Assembly (NCBI GenBank): GCA_001695595.3
Contig: MBPM02000050.1
Span: 186,001-250,000, forward strand
DNA length: 64,000 nucleotides
Origin: Plasmopara viticola
Taxonomy: Eukaryota; Oomycota; Peronosporomycetes; Peronosporales; Peronosporaceae
Direction of reading: 5' to 3'
Shown: positions 21,833-31,167 of the stretch, piece after piece
How positions within the stretch are numbered: position 1 is the stretch's first letter
How the letters are laid out: each line of letters begins with the position of its first letter
The notes under the pieces: generated by a model
What the model was told of the DNA's origin: nothing
The model's input: only the letters and a program-made list of their open reading frames with translations
The model's database searches: none
Program-made: the position numbers and the translations under genes

Positions 21833-24800
21833 ATGAGTGCGTCGTGGGACTCGGACCTGTCCTCAATCATCGAGCAAACGAATAACAATCTAAAGCTACT
21901 GCGCAAGATTGGCGACAAGCCCCAAGTGCGCGCACCCAATGTGTCCGTGACAACTGCTGGCTACTCGTCGGCCCGACCGCGCGCGTTCGTTGGGGCCCAG
22001 GACGACGCCGGGTCCGCATCGTCGCGCGGGATGGCCCGCCCGCGCGCCTTTGTCCGTGGCGACGACGATATGAGCTCCATGGACTCGCACGGGTCGATCC
22101 GTCATAGAGCTTACGTACGAGGAGACGACGACACGGGCTCGGTCAGCTCGCACTCGGCCCGCCCCAAGGCGTTTCTCCGCTCGGACGACGACTCTGGGTC
22201 TTTGTCGTCCCGTATTTCGGTCCGACCCAAGGCGTTTATCCGGTCCGACGACGACGCGGGCTCGGCGTCCTCTCGAGCTTCAGCCCGTCCTAAAGCCTAC
22301 GTCCGCACAGACGATGATAGTGGCTCCGTATCGTCCCGAGCGTCCGCGCGTCCCAAAGCATTCATCCGCGGGGATGACGACACAGGCTCTATGTCTTCAC
22401 TATCCTCGGCCCGTCCCAAGGCTTTTATCCGTGGTGACGATAGCTCTTACATTGACTCTGGAAACCCTTTAAGCCGTTCACACATAGGTATTGCCGGTGG
22501 CGGTGGGTTGACGTCTGCCATGCTCCAGCAACATCGCGCTGCTGCCAGTGGCGGGGTAGTCCCGAACGAGTCAGGTGCTCAACGCGCCCGCTTTGATCCG
22601 GACGAAACGCGGTCCATGAGCGGCGCCTCAGTGTCGCGTCTTCGACGTTCGCAAGGATCGTCGAACCGCATCCCACACGCGCAACCGCTCGGAAGCTCGC
22701 GCATTCGTGTGCCAGACGCTGATATTCCAAGCGAGAGGTCGAACCACGTGGTTGACGAGCTCAGGAAGAACTTGGAGACCCACTTTGCGGCACACAACAA
22801 TGCCATGGACAAGAAAGTTGCTGATTTGCGTACAGACGTGACCGGCTTGACCATGCAAACGTCGGCGTTGAGTTCACAGATGGCGGAGCTGCGTGATGCG
22901 GTGGTGGTATCATCACGTCACGTCACGTCCGTCTCGGACTCGAAGATCTTAGCCAGCGTTCAAGCCAATGCCGCTGCTATCAATCGCCTTGACGAGCACA
23001 GTGCGGCTCAATTAAGCCACGAAGCTAGCTTCGACCGGGAGTTGACGGACCTTGGCTCTCGAGTCAAAGCGCTTTCGTCTGCGACCGTGAAGATCTCGAG
23101 TCTTGAGGACAACGTTGAAGCACTTGTTGCAAACCGCCAGAAACAGGAGCAGGGACTGTTCAAATTGTCAGATCGAGTGCAACTCATCCATCGTCAAATG
23201 GGAAATTTTGTGGACATGAAGGCCGTGGAGAACCTTGTGAGTATTCGGCTCACACGGGAACTCCGTGAAATGGAAGATCGATTGTCGCAGAATATGATGC
23301 GAATGGCTGAAAAAATGGAGCAAAAGATCCACAACGTGGAGAAACAGTCTACTTTTCAGCGTCAGGAGAGTTTGGCGACGCTGAGAAGTGATTGGACGGA
23401 TGATTTACAGCGTGTGCAGAGCTCATCACTTCGCAAGAGTGACTTGCTGCCTTTGCATAATGCTCAAACTCAGAGCAAAGAGGAACTTGCGCAGCTGTCG
23501 AATGCGCTGGATCGTCAGGAAAAGAAACTTCAGGACGCTAAGGTTGCCAACTCGGCGTTACGGGACGAGCTAGCTGACGCACGCACTGAGCTTAGTAAAG
23601 CGCTGCAGACCCAACAACGCAGAGCATCGGCATTGATGGAGGAGAAGTTGGAGCAGATTACGAGCGAGAACAAAGATAAGATACTCAAGATTGATGAGCA
23701 GCTCACGGATCTTGCGAAGAAGCAGAAGAAATTGGAAGACGCGACTAAGACACTGCAAATCACGATGGAACAAGTTGAGGCTGGCGATCGTCTCCGCTCT
23801 AGATCAGCTGACCAGGATGCAGAGAATGGTAAGCTCCGTCAGCATCTTGCACGCTCTGTCGCTGAGCTCGAGGCTATGGCTGTGGCCAAGTCTGAAGTGG
23901 AGCGTCGTGTTGCTCGTGAAGAACAGCAATTTCAGACGAGACTACAGGAGCTTCGCACGACAATGTGTGAGGCAGAAAAGCAAAAAGAGGCTCAGCGTCT
24001 GGAGCTCATGCAAAAACTGCAGGAAGAGAGCAAGTTGATGGGTGTGGCTCAGGGTAAGAACGCTTTGTTGGAGAGGTTGCTGGCACGTGAGAAAGCGGAG
24101 AGCGACGAGAAGAAGGAGATGGTGCGCAAGTCAAAAAAGGAGGTCGCAGAGGTGCGCGAGCAACTTCGAAAGTTAGAGAGTGACAAGGAAAAAACAGTTC
24201 GTCAATTGTCGTCCGATTTACAGGCAAAACAAACGCAGATCAAACTGTTGGCCAAAACGTTGGAACGAGCTGAAACGGCATCGGCACAGATGCTAGACCT
24301 GTCGAAGCGGGAGGCAAAGTCTGTGCGCCGTGCCAAGGCGACTAAAGAGCACGAGCTGTTTCTAGCGCAGTTGAAGTTAAAGGAGATGGAGCAAGTTGCT
24401 TTGGCTCTTCAGAATGGTGACGAGATCAAGGAGCAGACACCTGTGTTTGCTACCAGTCCGGAAGAGCGGAAGGAGCTTCAAAAGCTGCTTCTAGAGATTC
24501 AGCTGGAAAAGGACGAATTAAAGCAAGAGTTGCGGGAAATGACCGACGAGCTCAATGCTGCGCAAGAAAGGCAAAAAATGATAATGGAAGATACTTTTAC
24601 TAAGCTTTCTAGCGACTACAACCATAAGATTTGTGAGCTCCAGCAACAGATTTCGGACCGGGATCAAGCAATACGTCAACTTCGCGACACGCTCGTTGAC
24701 AAGAGCAGTCTTGATGTCTTGGACAACGAGCTAGCTGCGCTTAAGGACGAGAAGAACGATCTGCTGGAGCAGCTTCAGCGAGCTCAGATCGAACACGAAC

Positions 24801-27800
24801 GTGTGACTTTGAATATTGAAACGGACCTTCGTTTAGAGCACGCGACTGAATTCGCAGCGATAAGGTCAAAATTAGAGGAGCGCATTTTGGATCTCGAGAG
24901 CCTCAAGTCGGAACTTGGAGCGACGAAAGCGACGATTGCAGAGCTGGAAGAAGAGCTGAAGGGACAAGAAGCTCTGCATCAGCGCGAGGTGGTGAACCTC
25001 GGGACTGAGATAAAGGCCGCTCGCGAAACGATTGACGAATGCACGGCTGAAATTCTGATTCTTAAAGAAACAAAGATTCGTCTTGAGGATGAGATATCGC
25101 AGATGGAGGCTAATTTTAGCGACGTATCTGCTGATAAGGAAGAGCAGTTTGAGGCGGCGAAGATTCAGATGCAAGCTAAAGCTGACGAGCTGCGTGCTGA
25201 GATCGCCGAGATTTCGAGTACTCTTGCAGACAAGCAGACGCAGTTGAACGCGGCAAAGCAGTCGGATGAAATCAGTCGCCAGCGTTTGGTGGAAATGGCG
25301 ATGGCTCAGGAGGAAATGCAGAGTCGCTATATCTCCCGAATCGACACCCTTACCTTGGAGCTTACCCAGGAGCGTGAAAACTCTTGTGCTCGTGAACAAG
25401 AGTTGGAAGAGACGGTCAATAACCTCGAAGGTGACGTTAAGATAATAAAGGCCGAGTCAATGAAGGAGTTGGAATCCGTGCGCTTGGAGCTTGCCGAACA
25501 AATGACTGAGTTGACGACAACTTTGAGAGCTTCGCAGCACCGGGAGCAGCAGCTGCAGACGCGTCTGAAACGTATTTTGGAAGAGTTATTGCAGGCTGCC
25601 GATGCTTCGGGAGAGATTAAAGTGGCAGAGAATGCTGAGATGAGTGATGACGAGGCCATTACACACCATCTTGATGCTCTGTACGCAACGCACCGCTGCA
25701 CAGTGCACGAGCTGGAACGTCTCCAGGCTGAATACGAGTTGATTGTTCAGCAGGCTGGCATTGATAGTGCCACTGCTAAAGAGCTGGACATTCAGGTGAA
25801 GAAGCACGAAAGCCAGATTAAGGAGCTCGAGGCAGTTGTTGAGCAGCTTCGTGAAGAGCTCAAGGAGCAGTATTACAAGTCTGCAGTCCTTGCCAAGGGA
25901 TCGGAAGAATTTAGTGAAGAAATGGCGTCTTTACGTGAGGAAAAAAGTCAGCTGGAACGTCAGCTACAGGAAGAAGAAAAAGATCGTGCGAAGCGAGAAG
26001 TTTCATTTCAGCGAAAAACAGAGGCGAAGGAGCGTGAAATGGAAGAGCTTCGTGACGAAAACACGACGCTTACGGCTGCCGTAGCTGCTGTTCGTGAAAA
26101 GATTCGCGCGGTGGAACAGGTCAAGTGCCACGAATTGGACAAATTAGAAGACAAGCTCAAGGAGCTGGAGGGGCGCACTGCAGCGCTTCAGATGGACGAG
26201 AACAATGTTGCAAACTTGGAAAAAGACTTTACCATTACTCGCCAGGAAGTTGCGACGCTTTCGGTTGAAGTGCAGTCGCTTTACCAGAAGCTTACGGCGT
26301 GTTGTGGGATCATAGAGTGGAGTGAGCTTCGTGCCAGTTTATATGACGGAGAGGAAAAGCTCACCCGAGTCCGCACGGAACATGCTCGCGAATTGGCTAA
26401 GATGCAGTCAGTTGAGCAGGAAGTTTTGACGAATGCTGAATTCCTGAATGCGTTGCTGGTTGCGCATGTATCGACAGCGGACAATGAAAATGACATCCAG
26501 TGGATGCAAAAGTACGTAGCGGCTGCTCCTGAGATTGTGGAAAAGCTCCACAGAGTGGAGTTACGGCTACGAGACGTCTTGTTTGATTTGCATGACTCGA
26601 CGTTATTAAAGGCGTCTGCGGGTAATGAAGATTTGGCTGACCAGGTTGCGGCACGACCCCCTACCTCGCAAAAGGCGGCGGTGGACGGTTCTGCGATGGC
26701 GCTTGCGCTCGAGAAGGCGAATGAGGATTACTTTAGTGAGAATTCGGATACGGCACAGGACTTGGATGGCGAGGATGTAAAGATTGAGCCGGATGTGGAG
26801 CAGGAAAGTGTTGTGGACCACGAAGCAGGTGCGAGACAGGATCATGTGAATGTAAATTATCAGGATTCGATCGCAGCTAATAGTCATAGGGAATCTGAAA
26901 TTGATTTTGCTAATGAGTTGGGGGTCGCTGAACATGTTGTGCATGATGAGCAGGAATTAAGCCATGAGGAGCAAGATTCGATTATTGCAGCGATGTTGGA
27001 GGTGAAAGACGAGCTCGTCGCCATGGGTTTGAAGGAATTGCCGAGGGGGCTGGGCGTTAATGAAACAGTGTTAGTTAAGACGCAGTCGAATTGGAGCGCC
27101 GCGGACTCAAGAAGTGGCGACGGAGTGGAGAGGGCGATGGTGGAGATATCTAGTAAACAGGTGAAACGACAGACTGATAATGAATGTGATGATAGTGATG
27201 ATTCTGGTACATCGATCTTACGTGTCGAGACCGAAGAAAAGTCTTTGAGTGCTCTGACAGTAAAGGAAGGTAAAGAAGTAAGCGTCAGCGTAAATTCGCA
27301 TAACATTTTATCACATACGACAGAGAACTACGCGATGCATGCAAATAGATTGGGCGCAATAGTTGACGTGGTCTCAGCCGTCGATGCTGAGCTTTCAGTT
27401 GAGGATCTGACGTTGCATCCACACTCAACTATGGATAAAGGCACATCTGACAGTAATGTAGGCCAATCCTCAGCAAGCGTGGCTAATTACGAAAGAAAAG
27501 CGCTGCAAGAATCATTGTTAAGTCGCGAGTTACCTGAAGTAGGAGGAAGTAGGAATTGTGCTGACGATGACTTTCGTGCCAATCGCAGCGCAATAGCTCC
27601 ATTTCCATCAGAAGTGTTAGACAGTTCCTTCGACGCTGGCAGTCAATCTGACCAAAGTGACGATGCTTATCAACACGATGAAGCAGAGCTCTTTTCAAAC
27701 TCGATCAATTTTCAAGAACACGAGTCTGACGAGCAGCTTCGAGCAGCAGACAACTTGACCAATGCAAATACAGTAGTAGATTACGATGACAAAGCAGGTG

Positions 27801-30800
27801 ACAATGTGGGACCTACATGTGCCCTGACAATGGCAACTCAAGTGGAGGAAGAAAGGACGAGTGTGCAAGCTTCAGTACCGTCATTCTCAGCAGCTCTAAG
27901 TCGCTTTAACATGGGCTCTCGCTGTCTCATTCTTGAAGAAGATGAAGAAATGGACGATGTTGAACGGCTGCTTTCAGATCAGAGAGCGTCCACCATGCAG
28001 CAAAGACACCAACAATCTAGTCAATTTATCGAATCTGGTGGTGGTAAGGCTGACAAGTCTATACACTTTTCGTTGCAGTCACAATGCGATGCTGATGGTG
28101 ACGAGGTTGGTGATAATTCGATTCAATTGAGCAAATGTGATGAGGTCAGGAACGTTTCGTCTATCTTTGAGGACAATTTGGTGATCAGAGTGGCTCAAAA
28201 CGAACTGCTGTCACTCAGAATGGAGAAAAGTACGCTTGTTGATCATCCTGAACAAGTCTTTGCTCTAAATAATCTTCTAATGAAGATGGCGAATCCTGCG
28301 CTCTCAAATACGGACGACAAGGGCAACATAGTAAATGAACTCACTGCACGCTTCGAGGACGTTGAAGTTAAGATTTGTCTCGAAAACAAGGTTGGAGAAA
28401 GATTAGATGCAGATTCCGACCAAGGCTCTTTGGCTGAATCGGATGAAGGTGAGAGGTTGGAGCTGTCAGCAGCAAGTATCAGGAGTGGGGAGGAATCTGA
28501 CGAGGAGCGTACAACAATGCGAATGAATAGTGCTATAATCAAGCAATTTGATGCATGTAGCTCGCTTAAAGAGGATGAGCTTGATCACGTAGCAACTGAC
28601 GTGCTCACGTACGATATTCAAAAAGAATCATTTGTGAACGTGGCAAGTCGTGATTTATTGGAAGGAGCTGAAGCTAGTACACAATATGATAAACTGACGA
28701 ATGTGCTCGATAGCGGCTTTGTGAAGGCGCCTTTAAAACCAAGCGTGGGTGATACTGCACTGGCAAATGAACATGAAGACAGCGCTTTGGACGAGTCATC
28801 GTCAAACGGGTCGAGTGTGTCGAGAGAAAAGGAGAACGAAGTTCCGAGTAGACACGGATGTTCTGAATCAGACAGCGACGATATCCATAGTGAGATTAGT
28901 CGCAGCCCAGAAGCTCCTAGTCGGCGCAAGCAACTGACGAGCTCATTCGACGCGGACATACAATATGAGCAAGATGAGATGAAATCGTTTATAGCAGAAG
29001 AGGTGGTCAATAAGCTTGAGGATGAGTGGCCAGATTCGAGAGTGGAAGAAGCGGGCGATAACGTGATGGAAGACGACGAAAGCACAGAAGAGGGAGGTTC
29101 TGATGGTGTGCAAGCTCAAGTATTGATGGGCACTTGCCGTCCGAACTTTGAAGAAGACGATGAAATGGATGAGATCGAACGGCTGCTTTTGGATCAAAGT
29201 GCGTCTTCTGTGCAGCAGAAATACCACCAACTTGGTCGATCTATGATGTCTGATGAGGGGGAAAGTGAGAATGAGTTTGACGAAGCTTCTTTACGCTCAC
29301 TGAGTGATGAGGATAACGATGACGACCCAAGTGAAGCTTTAAATGAAGAAAATGAGGGAAGAGACGTATCTGTTGTGCTGGTAGACAATCTACAGCTCGA
29401 GCGAAATAAGGATCTTTCGCGTAGAGTAGAGATAAGCGCGTTTGTAAATCAACGTGAAGAAGATTCAGCATTGGATGAATCATTGTCGACAATGAGAAGG
29501 ACTGAGCTGACAATATTGGCAAACGAGTCGAGCTTTCATTACGAGGATAAAGGTCGAGCTTTAGAAAGATTCCATACTGGCCCCAACTACGACGCTCTGA
29601 CTGACTTTGATAGAAATGATACATTGGAAGAATCAGCAACACATGTCACGACCAGTGATGAAGTGGACGGTGAAGTTTTGGAAAAAACGATTGTTGATTT
29701 TGAGCAGAATGGTGCTGGTCACTCGTTCGAAGCTGTGCCTTCTGTCGAGCGCTTTACTGAAGCAAATGAGGTCGGAACAGTTGAAAGCAGTGAGTTGACC
29801 GGGTTGAAAGAAGGTGAAGGCAGCGCATTGGAAGAATCAGCACCGAGCTTGATCAATAATGTTACAGAAGAGACTAAGGCAAGGAGCAGTACATACGCAT
29901 ACGATGATTCTCTGGCTCTTAACGGTAGCGACGACGACACTGACTTCAATCGTGGCGTAGAAGCCACTGCATTATTAAATAGTTTAGGGGGTTCGTTTGA
30001 CGCAGATATACAGCCAGACAACGACGACGGTACGAGAAGAAGAATTGATACAGAAGTGTTTACGCAATTATTTGAGAATCGAGAGGATAACGGACTCAAA
30101 AGAGCAGCTGGAAGTGTAATGGATGCAGAAATGATACCAGAAAACGATACTGAAGCTGGTGACAAGATGACAATACCATCTTTCGCAACAATGGCTCTCC
30201 GTATGGAGGATGACGAAAGCTCGGACGAGGAAGAAATGATAAGTGTGCAAGCCGAAGGATCGTCGATTTCAGCAAGTTTAAGTCGATTCGATATGAGCAA
30301 TCGTCGTCTAAACCTGGAAGAAGACGATGAAATGGATGAGATTGAACGCCTGCTTTTAGATCAAAGTGCGTCGAGTATGGGGAAGAGATACCGACAGCCG
30401 AGTCGAGTGATTGAGGACCAGCTTGAAAGATCATCTTTGCAGTCACAAAACGACGAGGACGATGATGACATGTTTGGAGAAAGATCAGGGCAATTTAGTC
30501 AAGATGAAGAACCAAGAGACTTGTCAACTCAGTCACATCAAGTGGATTTTGGTGACACGTCATTGTCGCTCCACGCTGATAAGGGCTCAATCAGTTCACA
30601 GAATTCCTTGTTTATCAAACATCGTGCTGTTGAAGCAATTGGAGAGCCTCACAATGTTAGAAACGAGGACGGAAGCAGAGATTCTCGCCGCTTCAAATCG
30701 CATGAAATGAGTGAGCTGGACGAAGCACTACGCAGATTGCGTGATGGTGACAAAATTGACGAGACATTTCCCCACCCTTCCTTTCGTGCAGAGGATGAGC

Positions 30801-31093
30801 TTAGCGAGTCGATAAATCGCTCTGGATCATCCGATGAAAGCGATTTCGGTGAGATTTCCATCCCGCTAGAGGAGGAAGAGAACCTTTACGCGTTGCCACG
30901 GACGCGTAATATGCCCGAGATCGAGCATCCTTCACGCTCTCCGGCCACACCGATCTCCCACGAAGGATTAATGACTTCACCAGCAAGAAGGAAGACGTCG
31001 TTAGGCAGTCAAGACAGCGTCAACGAGATAGAACATGAATACGCAGAAGACTCGTTTGATCTCGAAGAGTCGTTGGAAGACGACGATAGTTGA
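21833..31093 (+). CDS. Giant repeat-containing coiled-coil protein, about 3,086 aa, intronless
   Basis: No named family recognised. In order: a short N-terminal segment (MSASWDSDLSSIIEQ), eight tandem copies of a 21-residue Arg/Asp/Ser-rich unit (residues about 47-205), and a basic Ser-rich linker. Continuous coiled coil follows from about residue 300 to 1590, dense in Glu/Lys/Leu heptads. A very acidic, Ser-rich C-terminal half (about 1,500 residues) appears to be built from three degenerate units of 350-440 residues, each with the block EEDDEMDEIERLLLDQSASS. Size and architecture resemble centrosomal, basal-body or rootlet proteins, or golgins, but no diagnostic domain is visible. No membrane span. 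A single uninterrupted 9.3-kb frame in a genome with introns is notable. The frame is open 65 codons upstream; ATG 21833 is preferred from the adjacent initiator. Confidence 0.85.
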   Translation: MSASWDSDLSSIIEQTNNNLKLLRKIGDKPQVRAPNVSVTTAGYSSARPRAFVGAQDDAGSASSRGMARPRAFVRGDDDMSSMDSHGSIRHRAYVRGDDDTGSVSSHSARPKAFLRSDDDSGSLSSRISVRPKAFIRSDDDAGSASSRASARPKAYVRTDDDSGSVSSRASARPKAFIRGDDDTGSMSSLSSARPKAFIRGDDSSYIDSGNPLSRSHIGIAGGGGLTSAMLQQHRAAASGGVVPNESGAQRARFDPDETRSMSGASVSRLRRSQGSSNRIPHAQPLGSSRIRVPDADIPSERSNHVVDELRKNLETHFAAHNNAMDKKVADLRTDVTGLTMQTSALSSQMAELRDAVVVSSRHVTSVSDSKILASVQANAAAINRLDEHSAAQLSHEASFDRELTDLGSRVKALSSATVKISSLEDNVEALVANRQKQEQGLFKLSDRVQLIHRQMGNFVDMKAVENLVSIRLTRELREMEDRLSQNMMRMAEKMEQKIHNVEKQSTFQRQESLATLRSDWTDDLQRVQSSSLRKSDLLPLHNAQTQSKEELAQLSNALDRQEKKLQDAKVANSALRDELADARTELSKALQTQQRRASALMEEKLEQITSENKDKILKIDEQLTDLAKKQKKLEDATKTLQITMEQVEAGDRLRSRSADQDAENGKLRQHLARSVAELEAMAVAKSEVERRVAREEQQFQTRLQELRTTMCEAEKQKEAQRLELMQKLQEESKLMGVAQGKNALLERLLAREKAESDEKKEMVRKSKKEVAEVREQLRKLESDKEKTVRQLSSDLQAKQTQIKLLAKTLERAETASAQMLDLSKREAKSVRRAKATKEHELFLAQLKLKEMEQVALALQNGDEIKEQTPVFATSPEERKELQKLLLEIQLEKDELKQELREMTDELNAAQERQKMIMEDTFTKLSSDYNHKICELQQQISDRDQAIRQLRDTLVDKSSLDVLDNELAALKDEKNDLLEQLQRAQIEHERVTLNIETDLRLEHATEFAAIRSKLEERILDLESLKSELGATKATIAELEEELKGQEALHQREVVNLGTEIKAARETIDECTAEILILKETKIRLEDEISQMEANFSDVSADKEEQFEAAKIQMQAKADELRAEIAEISSTLADKQTQLNAAKQSDEISRQRLVEMAMAQEEMQSRYISRIDTLTLELTQERENSCAREQELEETVNNLEGDVKIIKAESMKELESVRLELAEQMTELTTTLRASQHREQQLQTRLKRILEELLQAADASGEIKVAENAEMSDDEAITHHLDALYATHRCTVHELERLQAEYELIVQQAGIDSATAKELDIQVKKHESQIKELEAVVEQLREELKEQYYKSAVLAKGSEEFSEEMASLREEKSQLERQLQEEEKDRAKREVSFQRKTEAKEREMEELRDENTTLTAAVAAVREKIRAVEQVKCHELDKLEDKLKELEGRTAALQMDENNVANLEKDFTITRQEVATLSVEVQSLYQKLTACCGIIEWSELRASLYDGEEKLTRVRTEHARELAKMQSVEQEVLTNAEFLNALLVAHVSTADNENDIQWMQKYVAAAPEIVEKLHRVELRLRDVLFDLHDSTLLKASAGNEDLADQVAARPPTSQKAAVDGSAMALALEKANEDYFSENSDTAQDLDGEDVKIEPDVEQESVVDHEAGARQDHVNVNYQDSIAANSHRESEIDFANELGVAEHVVHDEQELSHEEQDSIIAAMLEVKDELVAMGLKELPRGLGVNETVLVKTQSNWSAADSRSGDGVERAMVEISSKQVKRQTDNECDDSDDSGTSILRVETEEKSLSALTVKEGKEVSVSVNSHNILSHTTENYAMHANRLGAIVDVVSAVDAELSVEDLTLHPHSTMDKGTSDSNVGQSSASVANYERKALQESLLSRELPEVGGSRNCADDDFRANRSAIAPFPSEVLDSSFDAGSQSDQSDDAYQHDEAELFSNSINFQEHESDEQLRAADNLTNANTVVDYDDKAGDNVGPTCALTMATQVEEERTSVQASVPSFSAALSRFNMGSRCLILEEDEEMDDVERLLSDQRASTMQQRHQQSSQFIESGGGKADKSIHFSLQSQCDADGDEVGDNSIQLSKCDEVRNVSSIFEDNLVIRVAQNELLSLRMEKSTLVDHPEQVFALNNLLMKMANPALSNTDDKGNIVNELTARFEDVEVKICLENKVGERLDADSDQGSLAESDEGERLELSAASIRSGEESDEERTTMRMNSAIIKQFDACSSLKEDELDHVATDVLTYDIQKESFVNVASRDLLEGAEASTQYDKLTNVLDSGFVKAPLKPSVGDTALANEHEDSALDESSSNGSSVSREKENEVPSRHGCSESDSDDIHSEISRSPEAPSRRKQLTSSFDADIQYEQDEMKSFIAEEVVNKLEDEWPDSRVEEAGDNVMEDDESTEEGGSDGVQAQVLMGTCRPNFEEDDEMDEIERLLLDQSASSVQQKYHQLGRSMMSDEGESENEFDEASLRSLSDEDNDDDPSEALNEENEGRDVSVVLVDNLQLERNKDLSRRVEISAFVNQREEDSALDESLSTMRRTELTILANESSFHYEDKGRALERFHTGPNYDALTDFDRNDTLEESATHVTTSDEVDGEVLEKTIVDFEQNGAGHSFEAVPSVERFTEANEVGTVESSELTGLKEGEGSALEESAPSLINNVTEETKARSSTYAYDDSLALNGSDDDTDFNRGVEATALLNSLGGSFDADIQPDNDDGTRRRIDTEVFTQLFENREDNGLKRAAGSVMDAEMIPENDTEAGDKMTIPSFATMALRMEDDESSDEEEMISVQAEGSSISASLSRFDMSNRRLNLEEDDEMDEIERLLLDQSASSMGKRYRQPSRVIEDQLERSSLQSQNDEDDDDMFGERSGQFSQDEEPRDLSTQSHQVDFGDTSLSLHADKGSISSQNSLFIKHRAVEAIGEPHNVRNEDGSRDSRRFKSHEMSELDEALRRLRDGDKIDETFPHPSFRAEDELSESINRSGSSDESDFGEISIPLEEEENLYALPRTRNMPEIEHPSRSPATPISHEGLMTSPARRKTSLGSQDSVNEIEHEYAEDSFDLEESLEDDDS
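21971..22446 (+). repeat. Eight tandem 63-bp (21-aa) units in giant protein
   Basis: Consensus unit is near ARPKAFIRSDDDSGSASSRAS, with one unit of 20 residues and the last unit degenerate. Variation is mostly Arg/Lys, Phe/Tyr and Asp/Ala exchanges, while the DNA varies more at third positions, which points to purifying selection rather than very recent amplification. The RP-K-A-F/Y-x-R core and the acidic DDD make each unit strongly bipolar. Confidence 0.9.
27600..31090 (+). repeat. Three degenerate long repeats (about 1.0-1.3 kb) in acidic half of giant protein
   Basis: Landmarks recur in order. An SSFDA block occurs at about 27.63, 28.95 and 29.99 kb. An EEDDEMDEIERLLLDQ-type block occurs at about 27.93, 29.15 and 30.32 kb. 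Acidic Ser-rich filler lies between. The second and third units are closer to each other than to the first. Confidence 0.75.
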
Positions 31094-31167
31094 GAACCTT
31101 TATCAATTCTTGACTAAGTGATCAAATACAACGAGTCCAATGAATAACCTCGTTTTCACCGCTTTAG

